Below are positions 16,597 through 24,232 of a DNA stretch of 64,000 nt, piece by piece. The DNA comes from Pedobacter nutrimenti (lineage in GTDB: Bacteria > Bacteroidota > Bacteroidia > Sphingobacteriales > Sphingobacteriaceae), in contig NZ_QKLU01000001.1 in NCBI RefSeq assembly GCF_003208655.1, positions 806,001-870,000 of the forward strand. Direction: 5' to 3'. The notes beneath the pieces are model-generated. The model saw nothing but the letters and a program-made list of their open reading frames with translations, did not search any database and had not been told where the DNA came from. Made by a program: the position numbers and the translations under genes. Position 1 is the stretch's first letter; every line of letters starts with the position of its first letter.

Positions 16597-17220
16597 CTAA
16601 GTACTTATTTCAGTTCCTTTTATACGGATCCAGCTTCCTTCCCTTAAACCTACAACGGGAATGTCATTAAAAACATGGAATTCCTTAATTCTGGTTTCAC
16701 GGGTTTCTCCATTGTGTGTCGAGCTTGGGTCAGGATCCAGATAATGTGCATTCAGGTTAAAAGGAACAAGCCCCATGGTTTCAAAAGAAGGCGGATAAAC
16801 AATGGGCATATCATTGGTTGTTTGCATGTTCACACCACCAATATTGCTCCCGGCACTGGTGCCCAGATAAGGTACCCCCTTTTCTACAGCCGCTTTCAGC
16901 ACCGACATCAGGCCAAGTTCATGTAGCTGCTTAACCAACAAAAAAGTATTTCCCCCACCTGTAAATAAAGCTTTGGCCGAGTTAAGGGCCGCGACTGGAT
17001 TTTCAAACTCATGAAGCCCTTTTACCCCGATGCCCATTTGGGCAAAAACAGCACGGACCTTTTGGGTATAAGCCTCATGACTGATCCCCCCTGGCCTGGC
17101 ATAAGGTATAAAAACAATTTCAGCCACTTCTTTAAAAAAAGCTTTCAGTTCTGTTTGAAGATAAGCCAGGTACTCTTCTCCAAATAAAGTAGAAGTACTG
17201 GCAAGTATACTATTTTTCAT
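16597..17220 (-). CDS. pepE: Peptidase E (alpha-aspartyl dipeptidase), C-terminus cut by an in-frame TAG
   Basis: Peptidase E (family S51) hydrolyses N-terminal Asp dipeptides in the cytosol. The nucleophile elbow GTSAGSN, the Asp in QTTNDMPI and the His in LNAHYLDP match its Ser-Asp-His triad, and TGGGNTF is the other conserved block. The frame stops at TAG (16597-16599) after 207 residues. In the same frame 25 more codons follow, reading GSRPSRIFLPGELPYE and onward to TAA at 16519. With them the length is 233 residues, close to the usual 229-235. All catalytic residues lie before the stop, so activity might remain, but the terminal strand would be lost. Confidence 0.85.
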   Translation of the reverse strand: MKNSILASTSTLFGEEYLAYLQTELKAFFKEVAEIVFIPYARPGGISHEAYTQKVRAVFAQMGIGVKGLHEFENPVAALNSAKALFTGGGNTFLLVKQLHELGLMSVLKAAVEKGVPYLGTSAGSNIGGVNMQTTNDMPIVYPPSFETMGLVPFNLNAHYLDPDPSSTHNGETRETRIKEFHVFNDIPVVGLREGSWIRIKGTEIST

Positions 17221-17299
17221 TTGTTATGCTTAAATAAACCCATCCTGAAAAGGGAAGGTAATATCAGGATAAAAATCTTTTTTTCAATGCCTTTATTTA

Positions 17300-17331
17300 G
17301 TTGACAATGTCAACCATTAATTTTACATTTG
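17300..17331 (+). promoter_or_regulatory. GNAT-marR promoter with 15-base palindromic operator
   Basis: TTG at 17301-17303, a 20-base spacer and TACATTTG at 17324-17331 form a textbook Bacteroidota promoter, and the ATG at 17336 follows after only four bases. The perfect palindrome GTTGACA-A-TGTCAAC (17300-17314) covers the -33 element. The MarR protein encoded second in the unit is the likely ligand-responsive repressor; this is inferred from position. Confidence 0.7.
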
Positions 17332-17335
17332 CTTT

Positions 17336-18028
17336 ATGAAAAGCCTTACATCACCTTTAGATAATCCCGCCTGGAATGCCTTACAAAGCTTACATCAGCC
17401 CTACGCAACCGGAACAGCAAATGTCAGCCGTTATCCTGCCGAAATCTTGCCCTTTATAGCAATTAAAGAACACAACACCCATTTTCTTTCTGAAATCACG
17501 CCTTATGTGGACGCTGCTGAAAAGCTGTTTCTGATTGGCGATCGGCCCCAGCTGCCTGAAAACTGGACGCTGCATTCAGATCTGGAATGTCTGCAAATGG
17601 TTTGGACCGGCCTGAAGAATTTTGAACAAAACAAAACCTTGCAAATTACCATGCTTGGTCAGCAGCACAGGACGGAGATGTTTGATTTTGTAAACAGCAT
17701 ACAGCCCGGATATTTCAAAATCAACACCCCCATGCTGGGTAATTATTATGGGATCCGCGTCCACGGAAAACTGGCGGCTATAGCGGGCGAAAGGTTAAAA
17801 ATGACAGGCTTTACAGAAATCAGTGCAGTCTGTACCCATCCCGAATTTTCAGGCAGGGGTTTTGCCCAGCAGCTGATGGGCCATTTGTTCCATCAAATCC
17901 GGGAAAGCAGCGCAGTTCCCTTTTTGCATGTACTTCAAAGTAACCAAAGGGCGGTTCGCCTTTATGAATTCCTGGGCTTTGAAACAAGAAGGGACATCCA
18001 TTTTTCACAAATAGGCCCTAAAACATAA
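17336..18028 (+). CDS. GNAT-family acetyltransferase (FR47-like)
   Basis: The C-terminal half carries the GNAT acetyl-CoA block: TEISAVCTHPEFSGRGFAQQLMGHL followed by VPFLHVLQSNQRAVRLYEFLGFE. The N-terminal half (residues 1-120) is the FR47-type extension. The 230-residue protein is cytosolic. Its promoter gives an almost leaderless transcript. The marR gene follows 20 bases downstream, suggesting a detoxification or small-molecule modification unit under MarR control. Confidence 0.85.
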   Translation: MKSLTSPLDNPAWNALQSLHQPYATGTANVSRYPAEILPFIAIKEHNTHFLSEITPYVDAAEKLFLIGDRPQLPENWTLHSDLECLQMVWTGLKNFEQNKTLQITMLGQQHRTEMFDFVNSIQPGYFKINTPMLGNYYGIRVHGKLAAIAGERLKMTGFTEISAVCTHPEFSGRGFAQQLMGHLFHQIRESSAVPFLHVLQSNQRAVRLYEFLGFETRRDIHFSQIGPKT

Positions 18029-18035
18029 AAAAAGT

Positions 18036-18050
18036 TAAATTTGTACAAAT
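18036..18050 (+). promoter_or_regulatory. Internal marR promoter overlapping a 12-base palindrome
   Basis: TAAATTTG at 18036-18043 matches the -7 element and is followed five bases later by the marR ATG. The palindrome ATTTGTACAAAT (18039-18050) spans the end of this element and the start codon. No good -33 TTG is seen, so this is a weaker promoter call. Confidence 0.4.
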
Positions 18051-18492
18051 GCAGGACAAACAAAAAAAAGCAGCCATTCAACAGATCCGTAAGTTCAACC
18101 GATTTTATACGGACCTTATTGGTTTGCTTAACCAGCACTTTCTCAGCAGTACCTATTCTCTGGTCGAAGGAAGGATCTTGTTTGAAATTTCCAATGCAGG
18201 AAGTATCCAGGCTTCCCAGATCATGGCCTCCATGCATATAGACAAAAGCTACCTCAGCAGACTGTTAAAAAAATTGGAAATGGAGCAATTAATTATCCGC
18301 AGACCTTCGCCTACAGACGCAAGGGCTATAGAAATTCTGCTGACCGAAAAAGGGCAGGCCGAATTTGAAATCTTAAACCAAAAATCCGAAAAACAGATTT
18401 CCGATCTCCTTGAAAAAATCTCTCCTGAAAAAAGTAAAGAGCTGGCCAGCCACATGAGCGCCATTACCTATATTTTAAAGGAGGGACATTAA
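18049..18492 (+). CDS. MarR-family transcriptional regulator
   Basis: The 147 residues form a standard MarR winged helix: the HTH is GSIQASQIMASMHIDKSYLSRLLKKLEME and the wing is LIIRRPSPTDARAIEILLTEKG. MarR proteins are dimeric repressors released by phenolic or oxidising ligands. It is encoded after a GNAT enzyme whose promoter carries a perfect palindrome. Its last codons and stop form the left arm of the palindromic terminator shared with the VIT-domain gene. Confidence 0.92.
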   Translation: MQDKQKKAAIQQIRKFNRFYTDLIGLLNQHFLSSTYSLVEGRILFEISNAGSIQASQIMASMHIDKSYLSRLLKKLEMEQLIIRRPSPTDARAIEILLTEKGQAEFEILNQKSEKQISDLLEKISPEKSKELASHMSAITYILKEGH

Positions 18493-18509
18493 TGTCCCTC
18501 CTTTAAAAT
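18472..18509. terminator. Perfect 38-base palindromic bidirectional terminator
   Basis: The left half ATTTTAAAGGAGGGACATT (18472-18490) is followed directly by its exact reverse complement (18491-18509). The stop codon of marR (18490-18492) lies at the centre and the stop of the convergent VIT gene starts at the right edge. Each strand ends in U/A-rich sequence, so one hairpin serves both genes. Confidence 0.85.
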
Positions 18510-21478
18510 CAAAAACTAAATTCACCAATAAGCACGCCCCCATTTTGCCCATTTGAAAGTTGAAGGGTTATAATTTTACGTTGCTGGGCAGCGGTACCAT
18601 AATGCGTATAAATCTCTGCCATTACGGTAGTGGGGCCACTGATGCTCAGCTGGCTATCGCCATAATAATTCACTTCAATTTTATATTTTCCCCGGACTGC
18701 TTTTTTGATCATAAACTGTTCTGGCCCGTACCCTCTGGTTACATCTGCGCTGATTCTTCCCCCTGCAGCGGTACTTTTATTGCTGTAAAAGCACTTTTCC
18801 TGGTTAGGATCTGTTACCCATAAATCAATGTCCGTATCGTTTTTATTCCAGTTCAGCACCACCCTTACCTCTACGGCCAAATCAAACAATAATTTCTTAT
18901 CAATTTTACTGCTGTTTAGCTTGGCACCGTGTAAACGAACCAGGTTATTTATTTCAGAAAGGATAATTTCTTCTATTCCCCTGTCCCGGTTTGAAATTTG
19001 TGCATTGTAATTTTTATTTAATACGCCATACAAGGTATCCAGTGCAGCCTGGTAAGATCCGCAATCGGCCAGCGCCAATGCATAATCCCGGTAACTTTGT
19101 GCCTCCATAGGACGCCATTCCATGATTTTACGGGAAATAAAAAGTTCTTTCTGGTAGTTCCCTGTTTGTTTCAATTTGTAAGCCAGGCTTTTATAGATTT
19201 CGGCATTTTCCAGTTCCAATTCGGTCAGGTTACTTAAAATCATCAGGCCCCTTTGTGCATCTTTATGCTGATAAAACCAATTGGCCATATCCAGATAAAA
19301 TGAAGGCGTGGTCTGGTAATCTTTTCGGAGCCCAAGATATTGTTCATACACCTGGTCAGGGTCTCCCTTAAGCTTTTTTATATAATCCTTATCGCTTTTA
19401 AACTCCGGGATTACAATTTCAGGCCGGTTGTCCCGAGCACCACGACTGGAAAGAACCTGCAGACCAGATACTTTTCCGGAAAGCTGATCTTTTCTGGTCA
19501 CAACCACCTCACTTAAGCTTTGGCTGCTTCTCGCCTCACTTTCATACCTGGCTGTTCGTGGGGCAGAAGATGCGCCCCTGATCACTACATTCTGTACCGA
19601 AGCAACTGGCGCTGCAGCGGCCATATCTGCCCTTGCACTGGGATCTCCTTCCATAATCCGGTTGGGTTTAGGAAAAACTTTTCCAGGTTTAAACACTTTA
19701 CTCCACCAGGTCTTTAGCTCCGCAGCCATGGAAAATGCGCCCGGCATAAGGTCTTTTTTCTGCTCCTGAAAACTGGTTCTTTTTTCTTTTTTAAACAGGT
19801 CATATTCTTTTTTAAGCTCCGCAGGCGGCTGGATATCATAACGGATGTAGTCCTCTAGGTTTTCCAGTACCAGTAAACTGGTATTACGGGTAACGATACC
19901 AAATTGCTGTCCGAGTGAAGTGATCTCTGCTTTGTTTTTTTCGTAGTCCAGGTCCATTGCACTCAATTTCTTTTGTGCCCAAATCCGGCTCACATCAATC
20001 ATTCCGGCATCCTGTTTCAAAGCATGCAGGTTTAATTTACGTTCGGTCCAAACCTGTTTTCCAAAACCAAACTGCAATACCAGGTCTGCATCTGCGCTGG
20101 CAGAAATTCCACTGATAGAAAGATTTCCTCTAACCGGAGCAGGCAGCCCGGGATATAGCTCAGAGATTCCTGCTCCCTTTTTAACCCCGATCAGCTGGAG
20201 TTCATCATTTTCCAGTTGCTCCAGGGCCTCCTTTGCGGACAACTGTACCAGGTTAATAAACTTAGCACCGCTTTGCTGGCTGATCCTGTTCAACTGTGAA
20301 AAATCGGCCCGTACCGCTGAACAAATGGTATAAACAGGCTTGCCCAGCGGAACCTTATTTTCTCCAAAACCAGAAAGGCCATCTGTAAAAAACAGGTATT
20401 CGTCGGCATTAAGAGCTTTAGCATGGATACTGCTGTAATCCGTTCCACCATCATAGACCAGTTTCGTTAACTTTTCCCTCAGCATGGTCCAGTCTCCGTT
20501 TTTAATGGTGTAGATGCCAGCCGCTTTAAACTCATGGTTCAAAAGGCCCAGTTCAATAGTCAGGTTTTTGCGTTTGCGGATAAAAGCATCCAGTAAATCC
20601 AATTCCTTTTCATGGTCACGCTGCAGGCCACTTAAAGAAACATCCCAGATCAGGCCAATATTTTTACTCCAGGCATGGGGCCTGGAGGGAGCATCCATAA
20701 AAATGTTGCTTAAAAAATAATAACTGTCCCCAGCTTGCTGCATTAAAGATTCAGTTACATCATTTCCTTTTGGCAGGTTTAAAACCAGGGAATGTTTGGA
20801 ATTATAGTCTTTACGGGTCATTTCGGCGATATAGGTATTTCCCTTGCTGTTAAAGCTAAAGCTGCCATCGGGCTGCTCGGACAATTCGGGTTTCTGACTG
20901 CTTTCAAACACTGTTACCTTAAGGGAAAAGGAAGGTATAGACGTTTTGTAATTCAGCGGAAGCCGGTAGGTCAGCGTTTTCTGTGCAGTAAAGCGAAGTT
21001 CCTGCTCATAAGCAATCAAAACTTTACGCGTGCCACCTGCAGGTAAAGGATATATTCTGGTCCGGAAATTATTTCCTTCTACTTTTTCCAGTAAACCCGG
21101 GTCTACCCTTCTGTGTTCTACATCTTCAAATACCTCTGTTGCTTTTGCTTTTTCAACAGGGACCGCTTCTCTCATTTTTCCATTAATATCTAAAGCGTAA
21201 CGGCTTACACTAACCCCTTCAGGCAATGGAAATGTCAATTCCCCCTCTAATATTCTATTGCTGCTGTTGCGAAAGGTCATTGTCATCACAGTACTTGCAA
21301 TATTTCCGCTAATGCGTACCTGGGTATGCAAAGACTCCAGGCGCACCGACTGCTCATTGCCTTCAGTGGCTATTTTCAGGACTGGCACCTGCGATAAAGC
21401 TTCCTTGCAGGAAGCTAAACTCAGTAAGGTAAAAAGAATCAGGATTAGATTCAGGCGGCTGTAAGCATAATGTTTCAT
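18509..21478 (-). CDS. Large VIT-domain lipoprotein with TPR-like and DUF2135 regions
   Basis: I start at MKHYAYSRLNLILILF, a lipoprotein signal ending LASC. Residues about 40-150 form a VIT domain (RISGNIASTVMTMTFRNSSNRILEGE, ALDINGKMREAVPVEKAKA). A von Willebrand-like region follows. Residues about 740-850 have a TPR-like helical repeat (DMANWFYQHKDAQRGLMILSNL). The last 120 residues match DUF2135 (NWNKNDTDIDLWVTDPNQEKC). Near residues 655-680 sits SLSEVVVTRKDQLSGKVSGL, which looks like a SusC plug junction. Such proteins are thought to be surface or periplasmic scaffolds; the role is unknown. Confidence 0.85.
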   Translation of the reverse strand: MKHYAYSRLNLILILFTLLSLASCKEALSQVPVLKIATEGNEQSVRLESLHTQVRISGNIASTVMTMTFRNSSNRILEGELTFPLPEGVSVSRYALDINGKMREAVPVEKAKATEVFEDVEHRRVDPGLLEKVEGNNFRTRIYPLPAGGTRKVLIAYEQELRFTAQKTLTYRLPLNYKTSIPSFSLKVTVFESSQKPELSEQPDGSFSFNSKGNTYIAEMTRKDYNSKHSLVLNLPKGNDVTESLMQQAGDSYYFLSNIFMDAPSRPHAWSKNIGLIWDVSLSGLQRDHEKELDLLDAFIRKRKNLTIELGLLNHEFKAAGIYTIKNGDWTMLREKLTKLVYDGGTDYSSIHAKALNADEYLFFTDGLSGFGENKVPLGKPVYTICSAVRADFSQLNRISQQSGAKFINLVQLSAKEALEQLENDELQLIGVKKGAGISELYPGLPAPVRGNLSISGISASADADLVLQFGFGKQVWTERKLNLHALKQDAGMIDVSRIWAQKKLSAMDLDYEKNKAEITSLGQQFGIVTRNTSLLVLENLEDYIRYDIQPPAELKKEYDLFKKEKRTSFQEQKKDLMPGAFSMAAELKTWWSKVFKPGKVFPKPNRIMEGDPSARADMAAAAPVASVQNVVIRGASSAPRTARYESEARSSQSLSEVVVTRKDQLSGKVSGLQVLSSRGARDNRPEIVIPEFKSDKDYIKKLKGDPDQVYEQYLGLRKDYQTTPSFYLDMANWFYQHKDAQRGLMILSNLTELELENAEIYKSLAYKLKQTGNYQKELFISRKIMEWRPMEAQSYRDYALALADCGSYQAALDTLYGVLNKNYNAQISNRDRGIEEIILSEINNLVRLHGAKLNSSKIDKKLLFDLAVEVRVVLNWNKNDTDIDLWVTDPNQEKCFYSNKSTAAGGRISADVTRGYGPEQFMIKKAVRGKYKIEVNYYGDSQLSISGPTTVMAEIYTHYGTAAQQRKIITLQLSNGQNGGVLIGEFSF

Positions 21479-21572
21479 AAGCATCGGTTTTATTTATGGA
21501 TGCAGGCCAAAAGGCTTTTCCATAAAACACCTGGAAACAGAGTCGGGCCAGGTCTTATGCAAAACAAAAAAA

Positions 21573-21590
21573 GGCCCCTGATCAGGGGCC
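21573..21590 (-). terminator. Terminator of the lipoprotein gene at 21617
   Basis: GGCCCCTGATCAGGGGCC is a perfect palindrome followed on the minus strand by a U-rich run (plus-strand AAACAAAAAAA). It lies 26 bases past the stop at 21617 and separates this gene from the VIT gene. Confidence 0.82.
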
Positions 21591-21616
21591 CGGTATTTTA
21601 AATAAAAAGGTCAATT

Positions 21617-22276
21617 TCAAGGGATAGTGGAATATCCGCAAAATTTATAACCCTCTTCGGTGTCAATAAAAGTAAACACTTTCTGGATCCCCTCACTCTT
21701 ATTGGAAGGACCTGAAACGGTCACCAAAACTTCTTTTAGTTTAGCTTCATCCAAATCTGACTGTTCGGCTACACAGGATTTTTCGTATAGTTTTTTATTC
21801 ACATTATCATCCATAATTTTCACTTTTGACGGGTCCATCAGCCGTGATTTGGCAGCCTGATCAAAAATGAGTTTTTCATCTTCTTTAATAAAACGGTCAA
21901 TAGGGATATAACTCAGCTCTGTATTCAGTTTATCATACCAGCTGTCCGGGTTTTCATCCTTAAAATCGTTAAAAGCATCATCTTCTGCCGGGGTATTGAT
22001 GACACATTCAGAACAGCGGATACAGTCGGCAGACAACTGGGCTATCCTTTTGGCGTCATTTGCAACAATGGCTTGGGCAAAGTCCTTCCAAACCTCTTCT
22101 ATGTTTTCCCCCGAATGCCCCTGGGCTTTTGCTACGGTCATTGCGGCTGCTTTTCCCTGCTGTCCTTCCGCAGATTTCCCATGGGAACAAGATAAAAAAA
22201 CAGGTAACAATACCAGTAAATATTTAAGCCGGGTCCGGTCCGGATAAAAAGCATTGAAGGCAAATGGCTTTCTCAT
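21617..22276 (-). CDS. Lipoprotein of unknown function with CxxCxxC motif
   Basis: I use the ATG giving MRKPFAFNAFYP; upstream codons lie in the promoter of the divergent gene. A lipoprotein signal ends LLPVFLSCSHG. The mature part of about 190 residues includes ADCIRCSECVINTP, a CxxCxxC cluster that could bind metal or form disulfides, and ends KFCGYSTIP. No named domain is recognised. It is transcribed alone. Confidence 0.65.
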   Translation of the reverse strand: MRKPFAFNAFYPDRTRLKYLLVLLPVFLSCSHGKSAEGQQGKAAAMTVAKAQGHSGENIEEVWKDFAQAIVANDAKRIAQLSADCIRCSECVINTPAEDDAFNDFKDENPDSWYDKLNTELSYIPIDRFIKEDEKLIFDQAAKSRLMDPSKVKIMDDNVNKKLYEKSCVAEQSDLDEAKLKEVLVTVSGPSNKSEGIQKVFTFIDTEEGYKFCGYSTIP

Positions 22277-22407
22277 ATGTAGAACTTTATAGTATAAAAG
22301 TAACGATTTTCTGGATAGCTGCATTCAATCTCTTAATTTTAAAGATGCTTTCTCAAAAATGTTATATTCAAACGATATTTTTGTCCTGCAAACCTGATAA
22401 AAAACCG

Positions 22408-23052
22408 ATGAAAAGAATATGCTGTCTCTTTATGTTGCTCTGTACTTTAAGCAGTTACGCCCAACCCTTCCGGTTTAAATCGACCGGCCCGGGCAAACCG
22501 TTTTTTCTAAACATTGGCTGGGGAGAAAAGGGAAAAGGGGCATATGTCTGGTACGAAGGACAAAATTCTCCTATGGCCCTTCAGGTAAGTGCTTACAAAA
22601 GAGATAAAGCCCAGGCCGGTACAAACCAACCCGATGAAGAAAGCTACAGATGGTCAGAAATCTATCAAGGAAAAATAAACGGGACCTATGCATTGACCAT
22701 GATGCAACACAACATTTACCAGGTCTCTTATGTCCGGGCCAGGGACAACAAAAAGTTTGAACTGGAATACCTGGAAGACAAAAAACCTTACGATGGCAAA
22801 AACATGTTGCTGCTTTATGGCATACAACTTCATTTTTATGTCTTTTATAAAAATGATTTTAAATTGCTTTATCCGAATGGACAGGAAACGTCCTTTAAAC
22901 TAAGCCCCCTTAAAAACGGTAATGCCCGGCAATATTCTATCAGGGATTACAACAATGATGGCTATGACGACATCAGTTTTAAACAAAGCGGGGCAAAAGC
23001 AGAAATTTTCATTTACCATCCCCAGATTAAAAAGTTCATGCCTCAGGAATAA
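22408..23052 (+). CDS. Secreted protein of unknown function
   Basis: The ATG giving MKRICCLFMLLCTLSSYAQ starts a clean signal peptide; the 48 codons in frame upstream are probably not translated. The mature part of about 195 residues is rich in beta-strand pattern, with PGKPFFLNIGWGEKGKGAYVWYEGQ. Near the end RDYNNDGYDDISF is a calcium-binding-like DxNxDGxxD motif as in VCBS/FG-GAP repeats. The exact function is unknown. Confidence 0.65.
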   Translation: MKRICCLFMLLCTLSSYAQPFRFKSTGPGKPFFLNIGWGEKGKGAYVWYEGQNSPMALQVSAYKRDKAQAGTNQPDEESYRWSEIYQGKINGTYALTMMQHNIYQVSYVRARDNKKFELEYLEDKKPYDGKNMLLLYGIQLHFYVFYKNDFKLLYPNGQETSFKLSPLKNGNARQYSIRDYNNDGYDDISFKQSGAKAEIFIYHPQIKKFMPQE

Positions 23053-23122
23053 CAAATCCGGCTCTTCCCCATTTGATTTTACAAAAAGACTTGAGCCCCT
23101 CACTTGCGGCTATATTTATTTT

Positions 23123-23165
23123 TTGGAATTAAAATTATTCATTTTATATTTGCGTAACCAGTTAC
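23123..23165 (+). promoter_or_regulatory. Promoter and operator of the MarR-GNAT fusion gene
   Basis: TTG at 23123-23125, a 19-base spacer and TATATTTG at 23145-23152 form an ideal promoter. The inverted repeat GTAAC-CA-GTTAC (23154-23165) lies over the expected transcription start, where a repressor would block initiation. The encoded protein contains a MarR domain, so autorepression is likely. Confidence 0.7.
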
Positions 23166-23196
23166 ATAATTAACTACACAACTCATTACACAAACA

Positions 23197-24162
23197 ATGG
23201 AAACAGCAAACTTTTTTGACACCGTAGGAAAAATGGCCATCGGAAGCAGGTTACGCCTTCTCACTGAAAAAATTACAGAAGATGCCGCACAGATTTATGG
23301 CTTGTACGACATAGACATGAACCCTAAGTGGTTCCCTGTATTTTATGTGTTGTCTAAAGGGGAAACCAAAACCGTTACCGCCATTGCAAAGGAAATTGGG
23401 CATTCCCATGCTTCGGTAAGCAAAATTATTGGGGAGATGGTCAAAAAGGGTTATGTAAAGGAAAATAAGGATAAAACAGATGGAAGAAAAAATATGGTCA
23501 GCCTCTCTTCCAAGGGAAAAGAAATCAATGCTAAAATAGAGGGACAATATGCTGACATCAACGATGCGGTAGAAGAACTTTCGGCCAGCACCCGCAATGA
23601 CCTCTGGAAAGCGATCCAGGAATGGGAGTTTTTACTGGAGCAAAAAAGCTTGCTTCGACGGGTTACTGAACAAAAAAAGAAAAGAGAAAGTCTGAAGGTC
23701 GAAGTTGTAGATTATACCCCCGCTTATCAGGAGGCCTTCAGAAACCTGAACGTAGAATGGATCACCACCTATTTTAAAATGGAAGAAACCGATTACAAGG
23801 CACTGGACAATCCAAAAAAATACATTCTTGACAATGGCGGATATATTTTGGTCGCCCTGTATGACCAGCAGCCGGTGGGTGTCTGTGCCCTGATCAAAAT
23901 GAATGATCCCGACTACGATTACGAACTGGCTAAAATGGCGGTTTCTCCCCTGGCCCAGGGAAAAAGCATTGGCTGGATCCTGGGAAATGCCATTAAAGAA
24001 AAAGCAAAGTCCCTGGGTGCTAAAAAGATTTACCTGGAAAGCAACACCATTTTAAAACCAGCCATTAATTTATACCATAAACTCGGCTTTAAAAAGGTGG
24101 CCGGACGCCCGACCCCTTACGAGCGCAGCAACATTCAAATGGAAGCGGAACTGGAATCCTGA
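23197..24162 (+). CDS. MarR-GNAT fusion protein
   Basis: Residues about 1-150 are a MarR winged helix (VTAIAKEIGHSHASVSKIIGEMVKKGYVKE, then DGRKNMVSLSSKG). Residues about 165-321 are a GNAT domain (YELAKMAVSPLAQGKSIGWILGNAIKEKA, NTILKPAINLYHKLGF). This architecture is known across bacteria. It couples DNA binding to an acetyltransferase, probably acting on a small metabolite that also acts as the signal. The strong promoter with an inverted repeat at the start site suggests autoregulation. Confidence 0.88.
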   Translation: METANFFDTVGKMAIGSRLRLLTEKITEDAAQIYGLYDIDMNPKWFPVFYVLSKGETKTVTAIAKEIGHSHASVSKIIGEMVKKGYVKENKDKTDGRKNMVSLSSKGKEINAKIEGQYADINDAVEELSASTRNDLWKAIQEWEFLLEQKSLLRRVTEQKKKRESLKVEVVDYTPAYQEAFRNLNVEWITTYFKMEETDYKALDNPKKYILDNGGYILVALYDQQPVGVCALIKMNDPDYDYELAKMAVSPLAQGKSIGWILGNAIKEKAKSLGAKKIYLESNTILKPAINLYHKLGFKKVAGRPTPYERSNIQMEAELES

Positions 24163-24232
24163 GAAATTTGGCTTTACTTTAAAAAAAGTATATTTTTCCC
24201 CGGTTAAGCCAACTGATCCGATTTTAAATTTC

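Noticed and set aside
22264..22407. N-terminal extension of the secreted protein at 22408
   Set aside because: The extension precedes a clean signal peptide and overlaps the start region of the divergent lipoprotein gene.
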